A DNA stretch of 64,000 nt from Bacteroidales bacterium (GTDB lineage Bacteria; Bacteroidota; Bacteroidia; Bacteroidales; F082), in assembly GCA_024710405.1 (NCBI GenBank), contig JANJUV010000001.1, positions 1 through 64,000 of the forward strand, given 5' to 3'. The notes beneath the pieces are model-generated. The model had not been told where the DNA came from. It made no database searches and saw only the letters and a program-made list of their open reading frames with translations. Both the position numbers and the translations under genes were made by a program. Shown piece by piece: positions 57,318 through 64,000 of this stretch (the stretch's first letter is position 1; every line of letters starts with the position of its first letter).

Positions 57318-58763
57318 ATGTTTATTAATCCAATACAGCTATGTAAAGTCTTTAGCCGACTTTTGCTTATCTTGTCTTGTGGATTTATTATAAGTATTAT
57401 CGTTGGTTTGCTGTATAATGAAGACATAAGTGCATTTGTTATATCATTCGCCATTACATTTATAACAGGTTCTTTGCTTTATCAATTCAAAGAGAAATCT
57501 GAAAATTTTAGAAGCAAAGAAATCAGAAGCTCTTACTTTACAGTGACAACTTCATGGCTCCTGATGAGTCTTGCAGGAAGTCTCCCCTACTTGATCTCAG
57601 GCTCAATTCCTGGTTTTACCAATGCATTCTTCGAGTCGGCTTCCGGGTTTACGACTACCGGTTCATCTATTCTGTCCGATATTGAGGCGCTACCAAAATC
57701 TATTCTTTTTTGGAGAAGTCTCACCCATTGGATTGGCGGCATTGGAATCATTGTTTTGGTTATCATAATAATGCCTTCACTAAAAACCGGTGGATATCAT
57801 CTTTTTACGCTTGAATCGTCATTTCATGAAAAAATAAAACCAAAAATAAAGTCAGTTGCACGTAGGATATTTTATATCTATCTTTTGCTAACCCTTGCTC
57901 AGACGGTCTTACTCATGGCAGGTGATATGAATTTGTATGAAAGCCTGTGTCATTCGTTCGGAACAGTCGCAACTGGAGGATTCTCACCAAAAAACGATAG
58001 TTTGGCTGGTTATTCCCCATATATACAGTATGTTGTTATGATCTTCATGATACTTGCCGGAACAAATTTTATTATTCATTACTATATCCTTAAAAGGGAA
58101 TTTACAAAAGTTCGTCAGAATGATGAATTCTGGTTTTACCTTTTCGTTATCGGTTTGATTGGTCTGATTGTTTCTTCTGCTTTGTATTTTAGCATGAATA
58201 AAAACATGGAACAGTCTTTCAGAGAAGGATTTTTTCAAGTTATTTCGATAATCACTTGCACAGGTTTTGCTACAACTGATTATTTGCAATGGCCGGTTTT
58301 TGCATGGGTAACTATTTTCTTCTCAATGTTTTTAGGAGGTTGCACAGGCTCAACAGCAGGGGGTATAAAAATGGTGCGGCACCTCGTTCTTTTGAAAAAC
58401 GTTAAAAGGATGTTTTTGCAAGAAACTTCACCGCACGGTGTGTTTGCTGTTAAAATTAATAACAAGAAACTCACTGATGAATTTAACAGCAAAATTCTTG
58501 CTTTTATCACAACTTACCTCATGATATTTGCTTTTGGAAGTCTTCTCTTAATATTCATTGGGATTGGGCCCCAAACTGCAACAAGTGCAGTGGCCACATG
58601 TATGGCAGGAATAGGTCCAGGGATAGGATCGGTTGGCCCAGCAGGCAATTTTGCACACCTTCCTGACATGGCTAAAACTCTTCTCTCCCTACTTATGATT
58701 ATGGGACGTCTCGAAATCTATACTGTTTTAATACTTTTTTCAGGCAAATTCTGGCGTGTTTAA
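57318..58763 (+). CDS. trkH: Potassium uptake protein TrkH
   Basis: A 481-residue channel subunit of the SKT superfamily with four pore-loop repeats. The filter-region loops are SASGFTTTGSS, GTVATGGFSPKND, ITCTGFATTDY and CMAGIGPGIGSVGPAG, each with the selectivity glycine. It imports K+ driven by the membrane potential and normally needs the TrkA gating ring, whose gene is not in the window. It is the first of three same-strand genes, followed by a sensor kinase and response regulator. Confidence 0.94.
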   Translation: MFINPIQLCKVFSRLLLILSCGFIISIIVGLLYNEDISAFVISFAITFITGSLLYQFKEKSENFRSKEIRSSYFTVTTSWLLMSLAGSLPYLISGSIPGFTNAFFESASGFTTTGSSILSDIEALPKSILFWRSLTHWIGGIGIIVLVIIIMPSLKTGGYHLFTLESSFHEKIKPKIKSVARRIFYIYLLLTLAQTVLLMAGDMNLYESLCHSFGTVATGGFSPKNDSLAGYSPYIQYVVMIFMILAGTNFIIHYYILKREFTKVRQNDEFWFYLFVIGLIGLIVSSALYFSMNKNMEQSFREGFFQVISIITCTGFATTDYLQWPVFAWVTIFFSMFLGGCTGSTAGGIKMVRHLVLLKNVKRMFLQETSPHGVFAVKINNKKLTDEFNSKILAFITTYLMIFAFGSLLLIFIGIGPQTATSAVATCMAGIGPGIGSVGPAGNFAHLPDMAKTLLSLLMIMGRLEIYTVLILFSGKFWRV

Positions 58764-58814
58764 AGTATTAATTAAAATTACCACCTTTGTAATGATACAT
58801 ACTTTCAGAAAATA

Positions 58815-60329
58815 ATGGGGCTAAATAATTTCAAAACACTTTTCAAATCAGGATTTATCCAATATCTGATCTCAGTAATATCTATTGGAATTACTGCCCT
58901 GGCATGTATACCTCTTGCCAAAACACAAGGTTATCATGTGGTTTCATTTCTTCTTCTTTTTGCGGTTTCACTATTGTCAATATTCCTTACCGTAGGTCCA
59001 GTAGTTTTAGCTTCAACTGTAGCTGCGATAATATGGAACTTTTTCTTTATCCCGCCTCATCTTACTTTTCATATTGACAAAACAGAAGACATTTTAATCT
59101 TTGGACTTTTCTTCATTATTGCTTTGATTAATGGCGTGATGCATTCCCGCATCCGTAATCAGGAAAAAATTACCCGCGAACGGGAACAGCGTACCCATGC
59201 ACTTTTCCAGTTGACAAAAGAATTATCCGTTGCAAGTGGAATAAATGAAGTAATCAAAATCGCCGGCCACCACACTTTTAATTATTTTCATTTTACGCCT
59301 GTCTTTCTCATTCAAAACGAAAATAATGCCCTTGAATTGATTTCCGACCTGAGACACGAGGATGCACTTACCGATGTTGAATTAGAAATTGCCAAAAATG
59401 TTCATAATACCTCAGTTATTTCAATTACAGAGATTAAAAGCAAAAGTTTACCCCGGAAATGCATCATACAACCTATGATCGGCTCAAAAATAAATCCTGG
59501 TGTTGTGATTATCCGATCTGATGAAATATACGATAATTTGCCTTCCAATCTTTGGGATGCATTTTTAACACAGATAAGTAATGCACTTGAAAGAGAGTTC
59601 CTTGCTGAAATGGCCCAAAAAGTAAGGTTTCTTGACGAATCAGACAGGCTTTATAAAACTCTATTTAATTCTATTTCCCACGAGTTCAGGATTCCGGTAG
59701 CAACAATCATGGGAGCAGCCGACTCATTACTTAACGAATCAAATAACCCTCAGGTTCAGAATGCTCTTGCTCATGAGATTCTCACGGCTTCACTAAGGTT
59801 AAACCGCCTCATCGAAAACCTGCTGAACATGTCCAGACTCCAGAGCGGCCATCTTTCGTTGCGGCTTGACTGGTACGATCTGAATGATTTGTTCAATAAA
59901 GTTTCGAATGACCTCAAAGATGAATTGCAACCATTTTTGTTTGAAATTGAATATTCTGATAACATCCCTTTAGTCAAAATTGATTTTGGACTCATGGAAC
60001 AGGTCTTGTACAACATCCTGCTTAACGCTACACAATACTCCAAACCCGGAACAAAAATCAGGCTTACAGCAGCTTTTGACGAAGAGAATCTAATCTTATC
60101 GATAAGTGATCAGGGCGTAGGTTTTCATCACGAAAGGATTAATCATGCTTTCGATACATTTTATCGTGCTAATCAAAACAAAACAGGTGGTTTAGGATTA
60201 GGCCTATCTATTTCGAGAGGATTTGTGGAAGCACATAAAGGACAAATACAAGTAAATAACAACGAAGATGGCGGAGCTTGCTTCGTCATTAAGCTTCCAA
60301 CAGAATTACCAAGCTTCATTACATTCTAA
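58815..60329 (+). CDS. KdpD-like sensor histidine kinase lacking the KdpD/USP domains
   Basis: A 504-residue kinase. Four helices with the DUF4118 motif IPPHLTFHI (residues 10-115) are followed by a GAF-like region (about 130-265), HisKA with the phospho-acceptor in NSISHEFRIPVA, and HATPase with N box NILLNATQYSK, SDQGVGFH and GLGLGLSISRGFVEAHKG. Genuine KdpD has about 380 extra N-terminal residues with a KdpD-N and USP domain; these are absent. With trkH and a KdpE-like gene it should sense K+ limitation or turgor. It starts 51 nt after trkH. Confidence 0.92.
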   Translation: MGLNNFKTLFKSGFIQYLISVISIGITALACIPLAKTQGYHVVSFLLLFAVSLLSIFLTVGPVVLASTVAAIIWNFFFIPPHLTFHIDKTEDILIFGLFFIIALINGVMHSRIRNQEKITREREQRTHALFQLTKELSVASGINEVIKIAGHHTFNYFHFTPVFLIQNENNALELISDLRHEDALTDVELEIAKNVHNTSVISITEIKSKSLPRKCIIQPMIGSKINPGVVIIRSDEIYDNLPSNLWDAFLTQISNALEREFLAEMAQKVRFLDESDRLYKTLFNSISHEFRIPVATIMGAADSLLNESNNPQVQNALAHEILTASLRLNRLIENLLNMSRLQSGHLSLRLDWYDLNDLFNKVSNDLKDELQPFLFEIEYSDNIPLVKIDFGLMEQVLYNILLNATQYSKPGTKIRLTAAFDEENLILSISDQGVGFHHERINHAFDTFYRANQNKTGGLGLGLSISRGFVEAHKGQIQVNNNEDGGACFVIKLPTELPSFITF

Positions 60330-60342
60330 ACACCAATATAAA

Positions 60343-61026
60343 ATGCTTGAAGGGATTACCATCCAAATTATTGACGATGAACTTCAGATTAGAAGGCTGC
60401 TCGATATTACGCTTTCCGCAATTGGCGCAAAGACAATTCTTTCTGAAAACGCACGACAGGGATTGATTGATGCGGCAACATACAATCCTTCATTAATTAT
60501 TCTCGATCTGGGATTACCCGACATCGACGGACAGCAGGTATTAAAAATGCTTAGAGAATGGTACACAAGGCCAATCATAATTCTTTCAGTGCGATCCTCT
60601 GAAGATGAAATTATTTCAGCCCTCGATAATGGAGCAAACGACTTTCTTGGCAAACCATTCCGAACAGGTGAACTTCAGGCCAGAATCAGAGCCACTCTTC
60701 GTTCAAATGAGAACAAAGCAGACTTAACCGTGCTCGAATTTGAACACATAACCATCGATCTGGCAAATCATAGTGTCCGAAAAAGTAACGAAGTGATCAG
60801 GCTTACAGCAACAGAGTTCTCTCTTCTTGCTTTGTTTGCAAAAAATGCAGGAAGGGTTTTAACCCATCAATATATCCTAAAAGAAGTCTGGGGACACACC
60901 TATATGCAACAATCACAGTACCTTAGAGTTTTTGTTGCACAGTTAAGAAAAAAACTTGAAGAAAACCCCTCTAAGCCTAAATTGCTCATCACTGAATCTG
61001 GCATCGGATATCGGTTTGGTGAGTAA
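60343..61026 (+). CDS. KdpE-like OmpR-family response regulator
   Basis: A 227-residue regulator. The receiver has Asp11/Asp12, phospho-acceptor Asp55 in ILDLGLPD and Lys104 in GKPF. The C-terminal winged helix (about 128-225) has LTATEFSLLALFAKNAGRVLTHQYILKEVWG. The ATG at 60343 follows the kinase stop by 13 nt; the overlapping upstream frame has no family match. It presumably activates trkH, in place of the absent kdpABC. Confidence 0.94.
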   Translation: MLEGITIQIIDDELQIRRLLDITLSAIGAKTILSENARQGLIDAATYNPSLIILDLGLPDIDGQQVLKMLREWYTRPIIILSVRSSEDEIISALDNGANDFLGKPFRTGELQARIRATLRSNENKADLTVLEFEHITIDLANHSVRKSNEVIRLTATEFSLLALFAKNAGRVLTHQYILKEVWGHTYMQQSQYLRVFVAQLRKKLEENPSKPKLLITESGIGYRFGE

Positions 61027-61253
61027 TTCTCATATTAATGAACAATATTATAAAGGTTGAACTGGTTTCAAATCTATTTGACTCCATCTCAAGTTATTTG
61101 CTTGTCCATTTTCAAGCCTGACAAAAATTAGCAACTTCATGGTGCAATGAACTTTTTAATATTGATGACTCAAAATTTAAGTGCACACTTGTTAGAATCA
61201 TTGTTTTCAGTTTCAAAGTCTGAACTTTTCGCTGCAGCCGGTGGATTTTCATG

Positions 61254-61261
61254 TACTTTTG
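61254..61261 (+). promoter_or_regulatory. -7 promoter element for the methyltransferase gene
   Basis: TACTTTTG, 17 bp before the ATG at 61278; it overlaps the first codons of the longer frame from 61251 and so excludes that start. Confidence 0.6.
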
Positions 61262-61277
61262 CCGCAAACTTCTCTAT

Positions 61278-62024
61278 ATGGCACTCATCCATTCATTTGA
61301 AAAAAGCGGAAACTGGCTTTTCAGACACAGAGGCGAATTGCCGGTTGTTCTTTTTATACTGGCCATTCCTGTAGTATATTTTACTGATCTTTCGTGGTTA
61401 AACCCAACCAGTACTGCTATTCTCACCTGGGTTTCCATTGCCATAAGCGTCATTGGCTTTCTGATCCGTTCCTACAGCATCGGCACCACTCCCAAAGGCA
61501 CATCAGGGCGCAACACCAAAGCCGGTCAGATTGCTGAAAGCCTTAATGTTACAGGCATCTATTCAATGTTGCGTCATCCGCTGTATGTGGGCAATTTCCT
61601 GATGTGGATCGGGATTGTTCTGTTCACCTTTAATTTTAGTTTTGTCATCATCGTATCTCTTGCATTCTGGCTCTATTACGAACGTATCATGTTTGCAGAA
61701 GAACGTTTTCTGGAGCGAAAATTCGGGCAGGCATACCTCGATTGGTCACTGACAACGCCTGCTTTCATACCATCCTTCAGGAATTACACTCCCTCAACTG
61801 TACCTTTCAGCCTTAAAAGTGTGCTGCGACGCGAATACTCGGGGATGATGGCTACGGTTACGGGTTTTGCTTTTGTAGCTCTTTTGCGGCAATGGTTTCA
61901 GGACGGAAGCATTAACTGGCTGTCAATGCCTGTTTATGTGTTTACAGTAGCCCTGTTCATCACCCTCATGCTCAGAACATTAAAGCACAGCACAAGCCTG
62001 CTCAAAGAAAAAGATCGTTCTTAG
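61278..62024 (+). CDS. Isoprenylcysteine/phospholipid methyltransferase-family membrane protein
   Basis: A 248-residue membrane protein with about six helices, started at ATG 61278. The ICMT/PEMT signature GIYSMLRHPLYVGNFLMWIG and the downstream YYERIMFAEERFLERKFGQAYLDW carry the SAM-binding and catalytic residues. In bacteria such proteins methylate lipids or unknown membrane substrates, not isoprenylcysteine. It is convergent with the racemase gene, 1 nt apart. Confidence 0.88.
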   Translation: MALIHSFEKSGNWLFRHRGELPVVLFILAIPVVYFTDLSWLNPTSTAILTWVSIAISVIGFLIRSYSIGTTPKGTSGRNTKAGQIAESLNVTGIYSMLRHPLYVGNFLMWIGIVLFTFNFSFVIIVSLAFWLYYERIMFAEERFLERKFGQAYLDWSLTTPAFIPSFRNYTPSTVPFSLKSVLRREYSGMMATVTGFAFVALLRQWFQDGSINWLSMPVYVFTVALFITLMLRTLKHSTSLLKEKDRS

Positions 62025-62025
62025 G

Positions 62026-63105
62026 TCAGTCAACGATTCTTTTTTCGATGTATCTTGAGTTCATTACCTTCAGAACTCCCATATAGTTCAGGTGAAACGA
62101 AATAAAATCACCCAATTTTAATCCACCTTTATTTGAGCCCAAATCAATACTAATCATGTCAGAGCTGGCACCCACTATCTTAACATATTTGCTTAAAGGC
62201 CGGATATCTCCCGGGTCTACATCAAGTAACCCTATATCAAGCAAAGCCCTGCACGAAGTTTTTCCGTAGTCGTTTTCATCAATCTGTATTTGTTCTCCGG
62301 CAACATTCTTGCCAAGCTCACCAAATGGGACGAGAGGTTTGTTCATCATCTCAACGATCTCAGCGTGAAGGGTAAACAAATTTGGTTTCATTCCCCTGAT
62401 CGTCCTGCCTGTTATCAAGTCGTTTCCAAAGAATAAAGTTTCTCCCAGACGGAAATGATTGATACCGGAAGGGATTGATTTCCTGAGCAACAAAGGAACC
62501 GTAACCGACGATCCACCAGATATCCATGGAATTTTAACCTTGAATGTGGCTTCAATCAATTGCTTATACAAACTTAATTGGATCATTTTATCAGTACTCG
62601 GCAGAATGCCGTTCAAACAGTTCAGGTTTGCCCCTAAACCAATTACCTGTATGCTATCCAATTGAAATACTGATCGATAAAACTCAATTAGGTTTTCCCC
62701 TAACACACCTTCTCTCAGATCGCCCAATTCTATCATGATGATAATTTTGTGGGTTTTTCCCTGCTTTTTTGCCTCAGCTGAGATCTGGCGGATTGTAGGC
62801 AGTTGGGTATTGAAACTAACATCTGCATATCTGACCAGATTTTTAATCACCTGACTTGATGGCGGTTTGATATACACAGTTTGAATGTCAGGGTTTATCA
62901 TTTTAATTGTCTTCAGGTTGCTGATGCGGCTGTCATGAAGCTCTGTTAGACCGGCCTGAACCAGCTCCTCAATATACTTACGGTTTCCGCACAGCAATTT
63001 TGTAACAACACCCCAATGCACCTGATGAATGCCAAATAAATCATTCAGAAATGCAACATTTGAGCGAAGCTTGCTCCGGCTAAATTCTACATATGCCATT
63101 TTCAA
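62026..63105 (-). CDS. Ornithine-racemase-like PLP enzyme (alanine racemase N-terminal fold)
   Basis: A 359-residue PLP barrel protein. Lys36 in VVTKLLCGN is the Schiff-base lysine; IIMIELGDLREGV, GLGANLNCLNG and ISGGSSVTVPLL are typical of the Orr/YhfX group, which lacks the classical alanine racemase signature. The likely reaction is racemisation of ornithine or another amino acid; substrate is uncertain. It is followed upstream by a GNAT gene and an SSS symporter on the same strand, so a small amino-acid module is likely. Confidence 0.88.
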   Translation of the reverse strand: MKMAYVEFSRSKLRSNVAFLNDLFGIHQVHWGVVTKLLCGNRKYIEELVQAGLTELHDSRISNLKTIKMINPDIQTVYIKPPSSQVIKNLVRYADVSFNTQLPTIRQISAEAKKQGKTHKIIIMIELGDLREGVLGENLIEFYRSVFQLDSIQVIGLGANLNCLNGILPSTDKMIQLSLYKQLIEATFKVKIPWISGGSSVTVPLLLRKSIPSGINHFRLGETLFFGNDLITGRTIRGMKPNLFTLHAEIVEMMNKPLVPFGELGKNVAGEQIQIDENDYGKTSCRALLDIGLLDVDPGDIRPLSKYVKIVGASSDMISIDLGSNKGGLKLGDFISFHLNYMGVLKVMNSRYIEKRIVD

Positions 63106-63123
63106 TCAATTAGTTACATTAAA

Positions 63124-63564
63124 CTACCGGGTTAATCTGTATTCCAGATACTTATTCGAAAACCCCAGCTTTTCGTATAAGAATCGGGCCGGATTATCAT
63201 GCTCCACATGAAGCGCAATATTGCCTTCTGCCAGTTCAAGAGCTTTCTCCATGAGTGTTTTCCCCAGTCCTTTTCCCCTGAGCTCTGAATGAACAGCAAT
63301 ATAAACAAGAATATTCTCAGGAATATAACCTTTCATGCCTGTCTTGTTTACCACAACAACACCCGCAATTTCTTCATTGAAGTAGGCAACAATTACAAAA
63401 CCACCCATTCTTGAGCTCTCACCAAGAGCATACTCAATAGCATTGTTAATGGAATCCTTGTCGTCGCGGAATTGCTCAAGATGCTGATAAAGAAAATCTA
63501 CAATCTTCATCTTTTCAATCATTCCCATGGTCTGAAAACCATCAAATATTTTCAATTCTTTCAT
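63124..63564 (-). CDS. GNAT-family N-acetyltransferase
   Basis: A 146-residue GNAT domain. The acetyl-CoA loop is RGKGLGKTLM (about 96-105), preceded by VYIAVHSEL; NPARFLYEKLGF marks the C-terminal strand. It sits 18 nt before the racemase gene and 5 nt after the symporter gene, so all three are cotranscribed. Substrate is unknown but an amino acid is plausible from context. Confidence 0.9.
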   Translation of the reverse strand: MKELKIFDGFQTMGMIEKMKIVDFLYQHLEQFRDDKDSINNAIEYALGESSRMGGFVIVAYFNEEIAGVVVVNKTGMKGYIPENILVYIAVHSELRGKGLGKTLMEKALELAEGNIALHVEHDNPARFLYEKLGFSNKYLEYRLTR

Positions 63565-63569
63565 ATTAC

Positions 63570-64000
63570 TTATTTTTTGAAATTTGAAATCAGTATAAAG
63601 ACTATAAATCCGGCTGCAATACCAAAAATATTGGCATCCAGTGAAAATGGCAGTTCAACAGAGAGCAACAGCAGCACCAGGGTTGTTCCGCCTCCGGCGA
63701 CCATAGATGAAATCGCAGCATATCTGTTGCGTATGCCAAAAAACAGGCCGCCGATCAAGGGAACAAACAGACCACTGACCATAAATGCATAGGAATAAAG
63801 CATGAGCGATAAAACTTCTGTCAAGGACATTGCCATCCAAACGGCAAAAGCACCCAGCAAGAGAGTCAATCCCTTCGACCACAGCATCATGTTTCGGTGA
63901 TCGTGGTCAAAACCCGTAAACGATCGGACAATATCCTGCAGGAAGTTTGACGATGATGCCATCAGACAACTATCGGCAGTCGAAAGTATCGCCGAAAAAT
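63570..64000 (-). CDS. Sodium:solute symporter, C-terminal part (runs off the window)
   Basis: The reading frame is open to the window edge, giving the last 143 residues or so. The sequence FSAILSTADSCLMASSSNFLQDIVRSF is the sodium-site helix of the SSS family, followed by four C-terminal helices with LTEVLSLMLYSYAFMVSGLFVPLIGGLFFG. The N-terminal part lies beyond 64000. It is the first gene of the symporter-GNAT-racemase group. Confidence 0.9.
   Translation of the reverse strand, partial: FSAILSTADSCLMASSSNFLQDIVRSFTGFDHDHRNMMLWSKGLTLLLGAFAVWMAMSLTEVLSLMLYSYAFMVSGLFVPLIGGLFFGIRNRYAAISSMVAGGGTTLVLLLLSVELPFSLDANIFGIAAGFIVFILISNFKK

Noticed and set aside
58815-60329. Full KdpD sensor
   Set aside because: The N-terminal KdpD and USP domains are absent and no kdpFABC genes are present, so only a KdpD-like label is justified.
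61147-61374. Small gene upstream of the methyltransferase
   Set aside because: The frame overlaps the promoter and start of the methyltransferase gene and shows no protein-like features.
1-64000. tRNA and rRNA genes
   Set aside because: Reading both strands by eye I found no cloverleaf with a T-loop and acceptor stem and no rRNA core motif; a covariance-model search would be decisive.

Overview
This window reads as part of a chromosome from a Bacteroidota bacterium, most likely a Bacteroidales-type anaerobe or facultative anaerobe. The evidence is many promoters with the Bacteroidota -7 element TAnnTTTG, few Shine-Dalgarno sequences, and characteristic families: PorT-like and DUF5916 outer-membrane proteins, OmpA/PD40 proteins, GIN-domain proteins, DUF3108 and an ECF sigma / anti-sigma operon. 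The placement below phylum is inference. No rRNA, tRNA, CRISPR array, transposase or phage gene was seen.

Layout. 1-1300 is a gene-free, repeat-dominated stretch: a 20-bp tandem repeat, a ~180-bp direct repeat and 7-bp tandem repeats. 1321-8288 is a redox and hydrogenase-maturation region: carbamate kinase, the NADH sensor Rex, hypA-hypB and hypC-hypD-hypE, with a zinc-ribbon gene and a PEP-synthase/PPDK regulatory protein between the two hyp clusters. hypF and the hydrogenase structural genes are not in the window. 8743-19298 is an AT-richer block that looks like one long operon: TetR, cupin, membrane protein, TolC, periplasmic adaptor, a four-helix-bundle gene, an RND pump read through into a DUF2141 domain, a lipoprotein metallophosphoesterase, a small envelope protein, an OMPLA-like phospholipase and a second, short TetR.

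19722-50367 is mostly core: NfeD/ClpP-class protease with a macro-domain gene, DUF5916, a PfkB kinase, arginine decarboxylase, CPBP protease, a BadF-type sugar kinase, miaA, CCA-adding enzyme, a porin/FMN-binding pair, an ffh-folD-propeller-queE-ompA operon, rlmH, an ABC-F ATPase, an alkaline-phosphatase-superfamily membrane enzyme, a YggS-type PLP protein, AbgT, DUF3108 and a large EF-hand membrane protein. 50452-53115 is a porin plus sodium:solute symporter. 53217-53957 is a second four-helix-bundle gene between repeats. 54030-57021 is an ECF sigma / anti-sigma / adhesin-like operon. 57318-61026 is a TrkH potassium channel with a KdpD/KdpE-like two-component system. The right end holds a methyltransferase, an ornithine/alanine-racemase-like enzyme, a GNAT acetyltransferase and the C-terminal end of another SSS symporter cut by the window edge.

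The most unusual signal is a recurrent architecture: both four-helix-bundle (S23/IVP-type) genes are enclosed by inverted arrays of 7-bp units sharing the pentamer TTACG (TTACGAA around the first, TTACGCC/TTACGAC around the second). A third, gene-less heptamer array sits at the RND/DUF2141 junction, where it appears to have removed a stop codon. These look like dispersed cassettes that insert at gene junctions and may be an undescribed element class. Other good leads are a TetR operator palindrome seen at both the tetR promoter and the tolC start, and Rex- or CRP-like palindromes upstream of rex and carbamate kinase.
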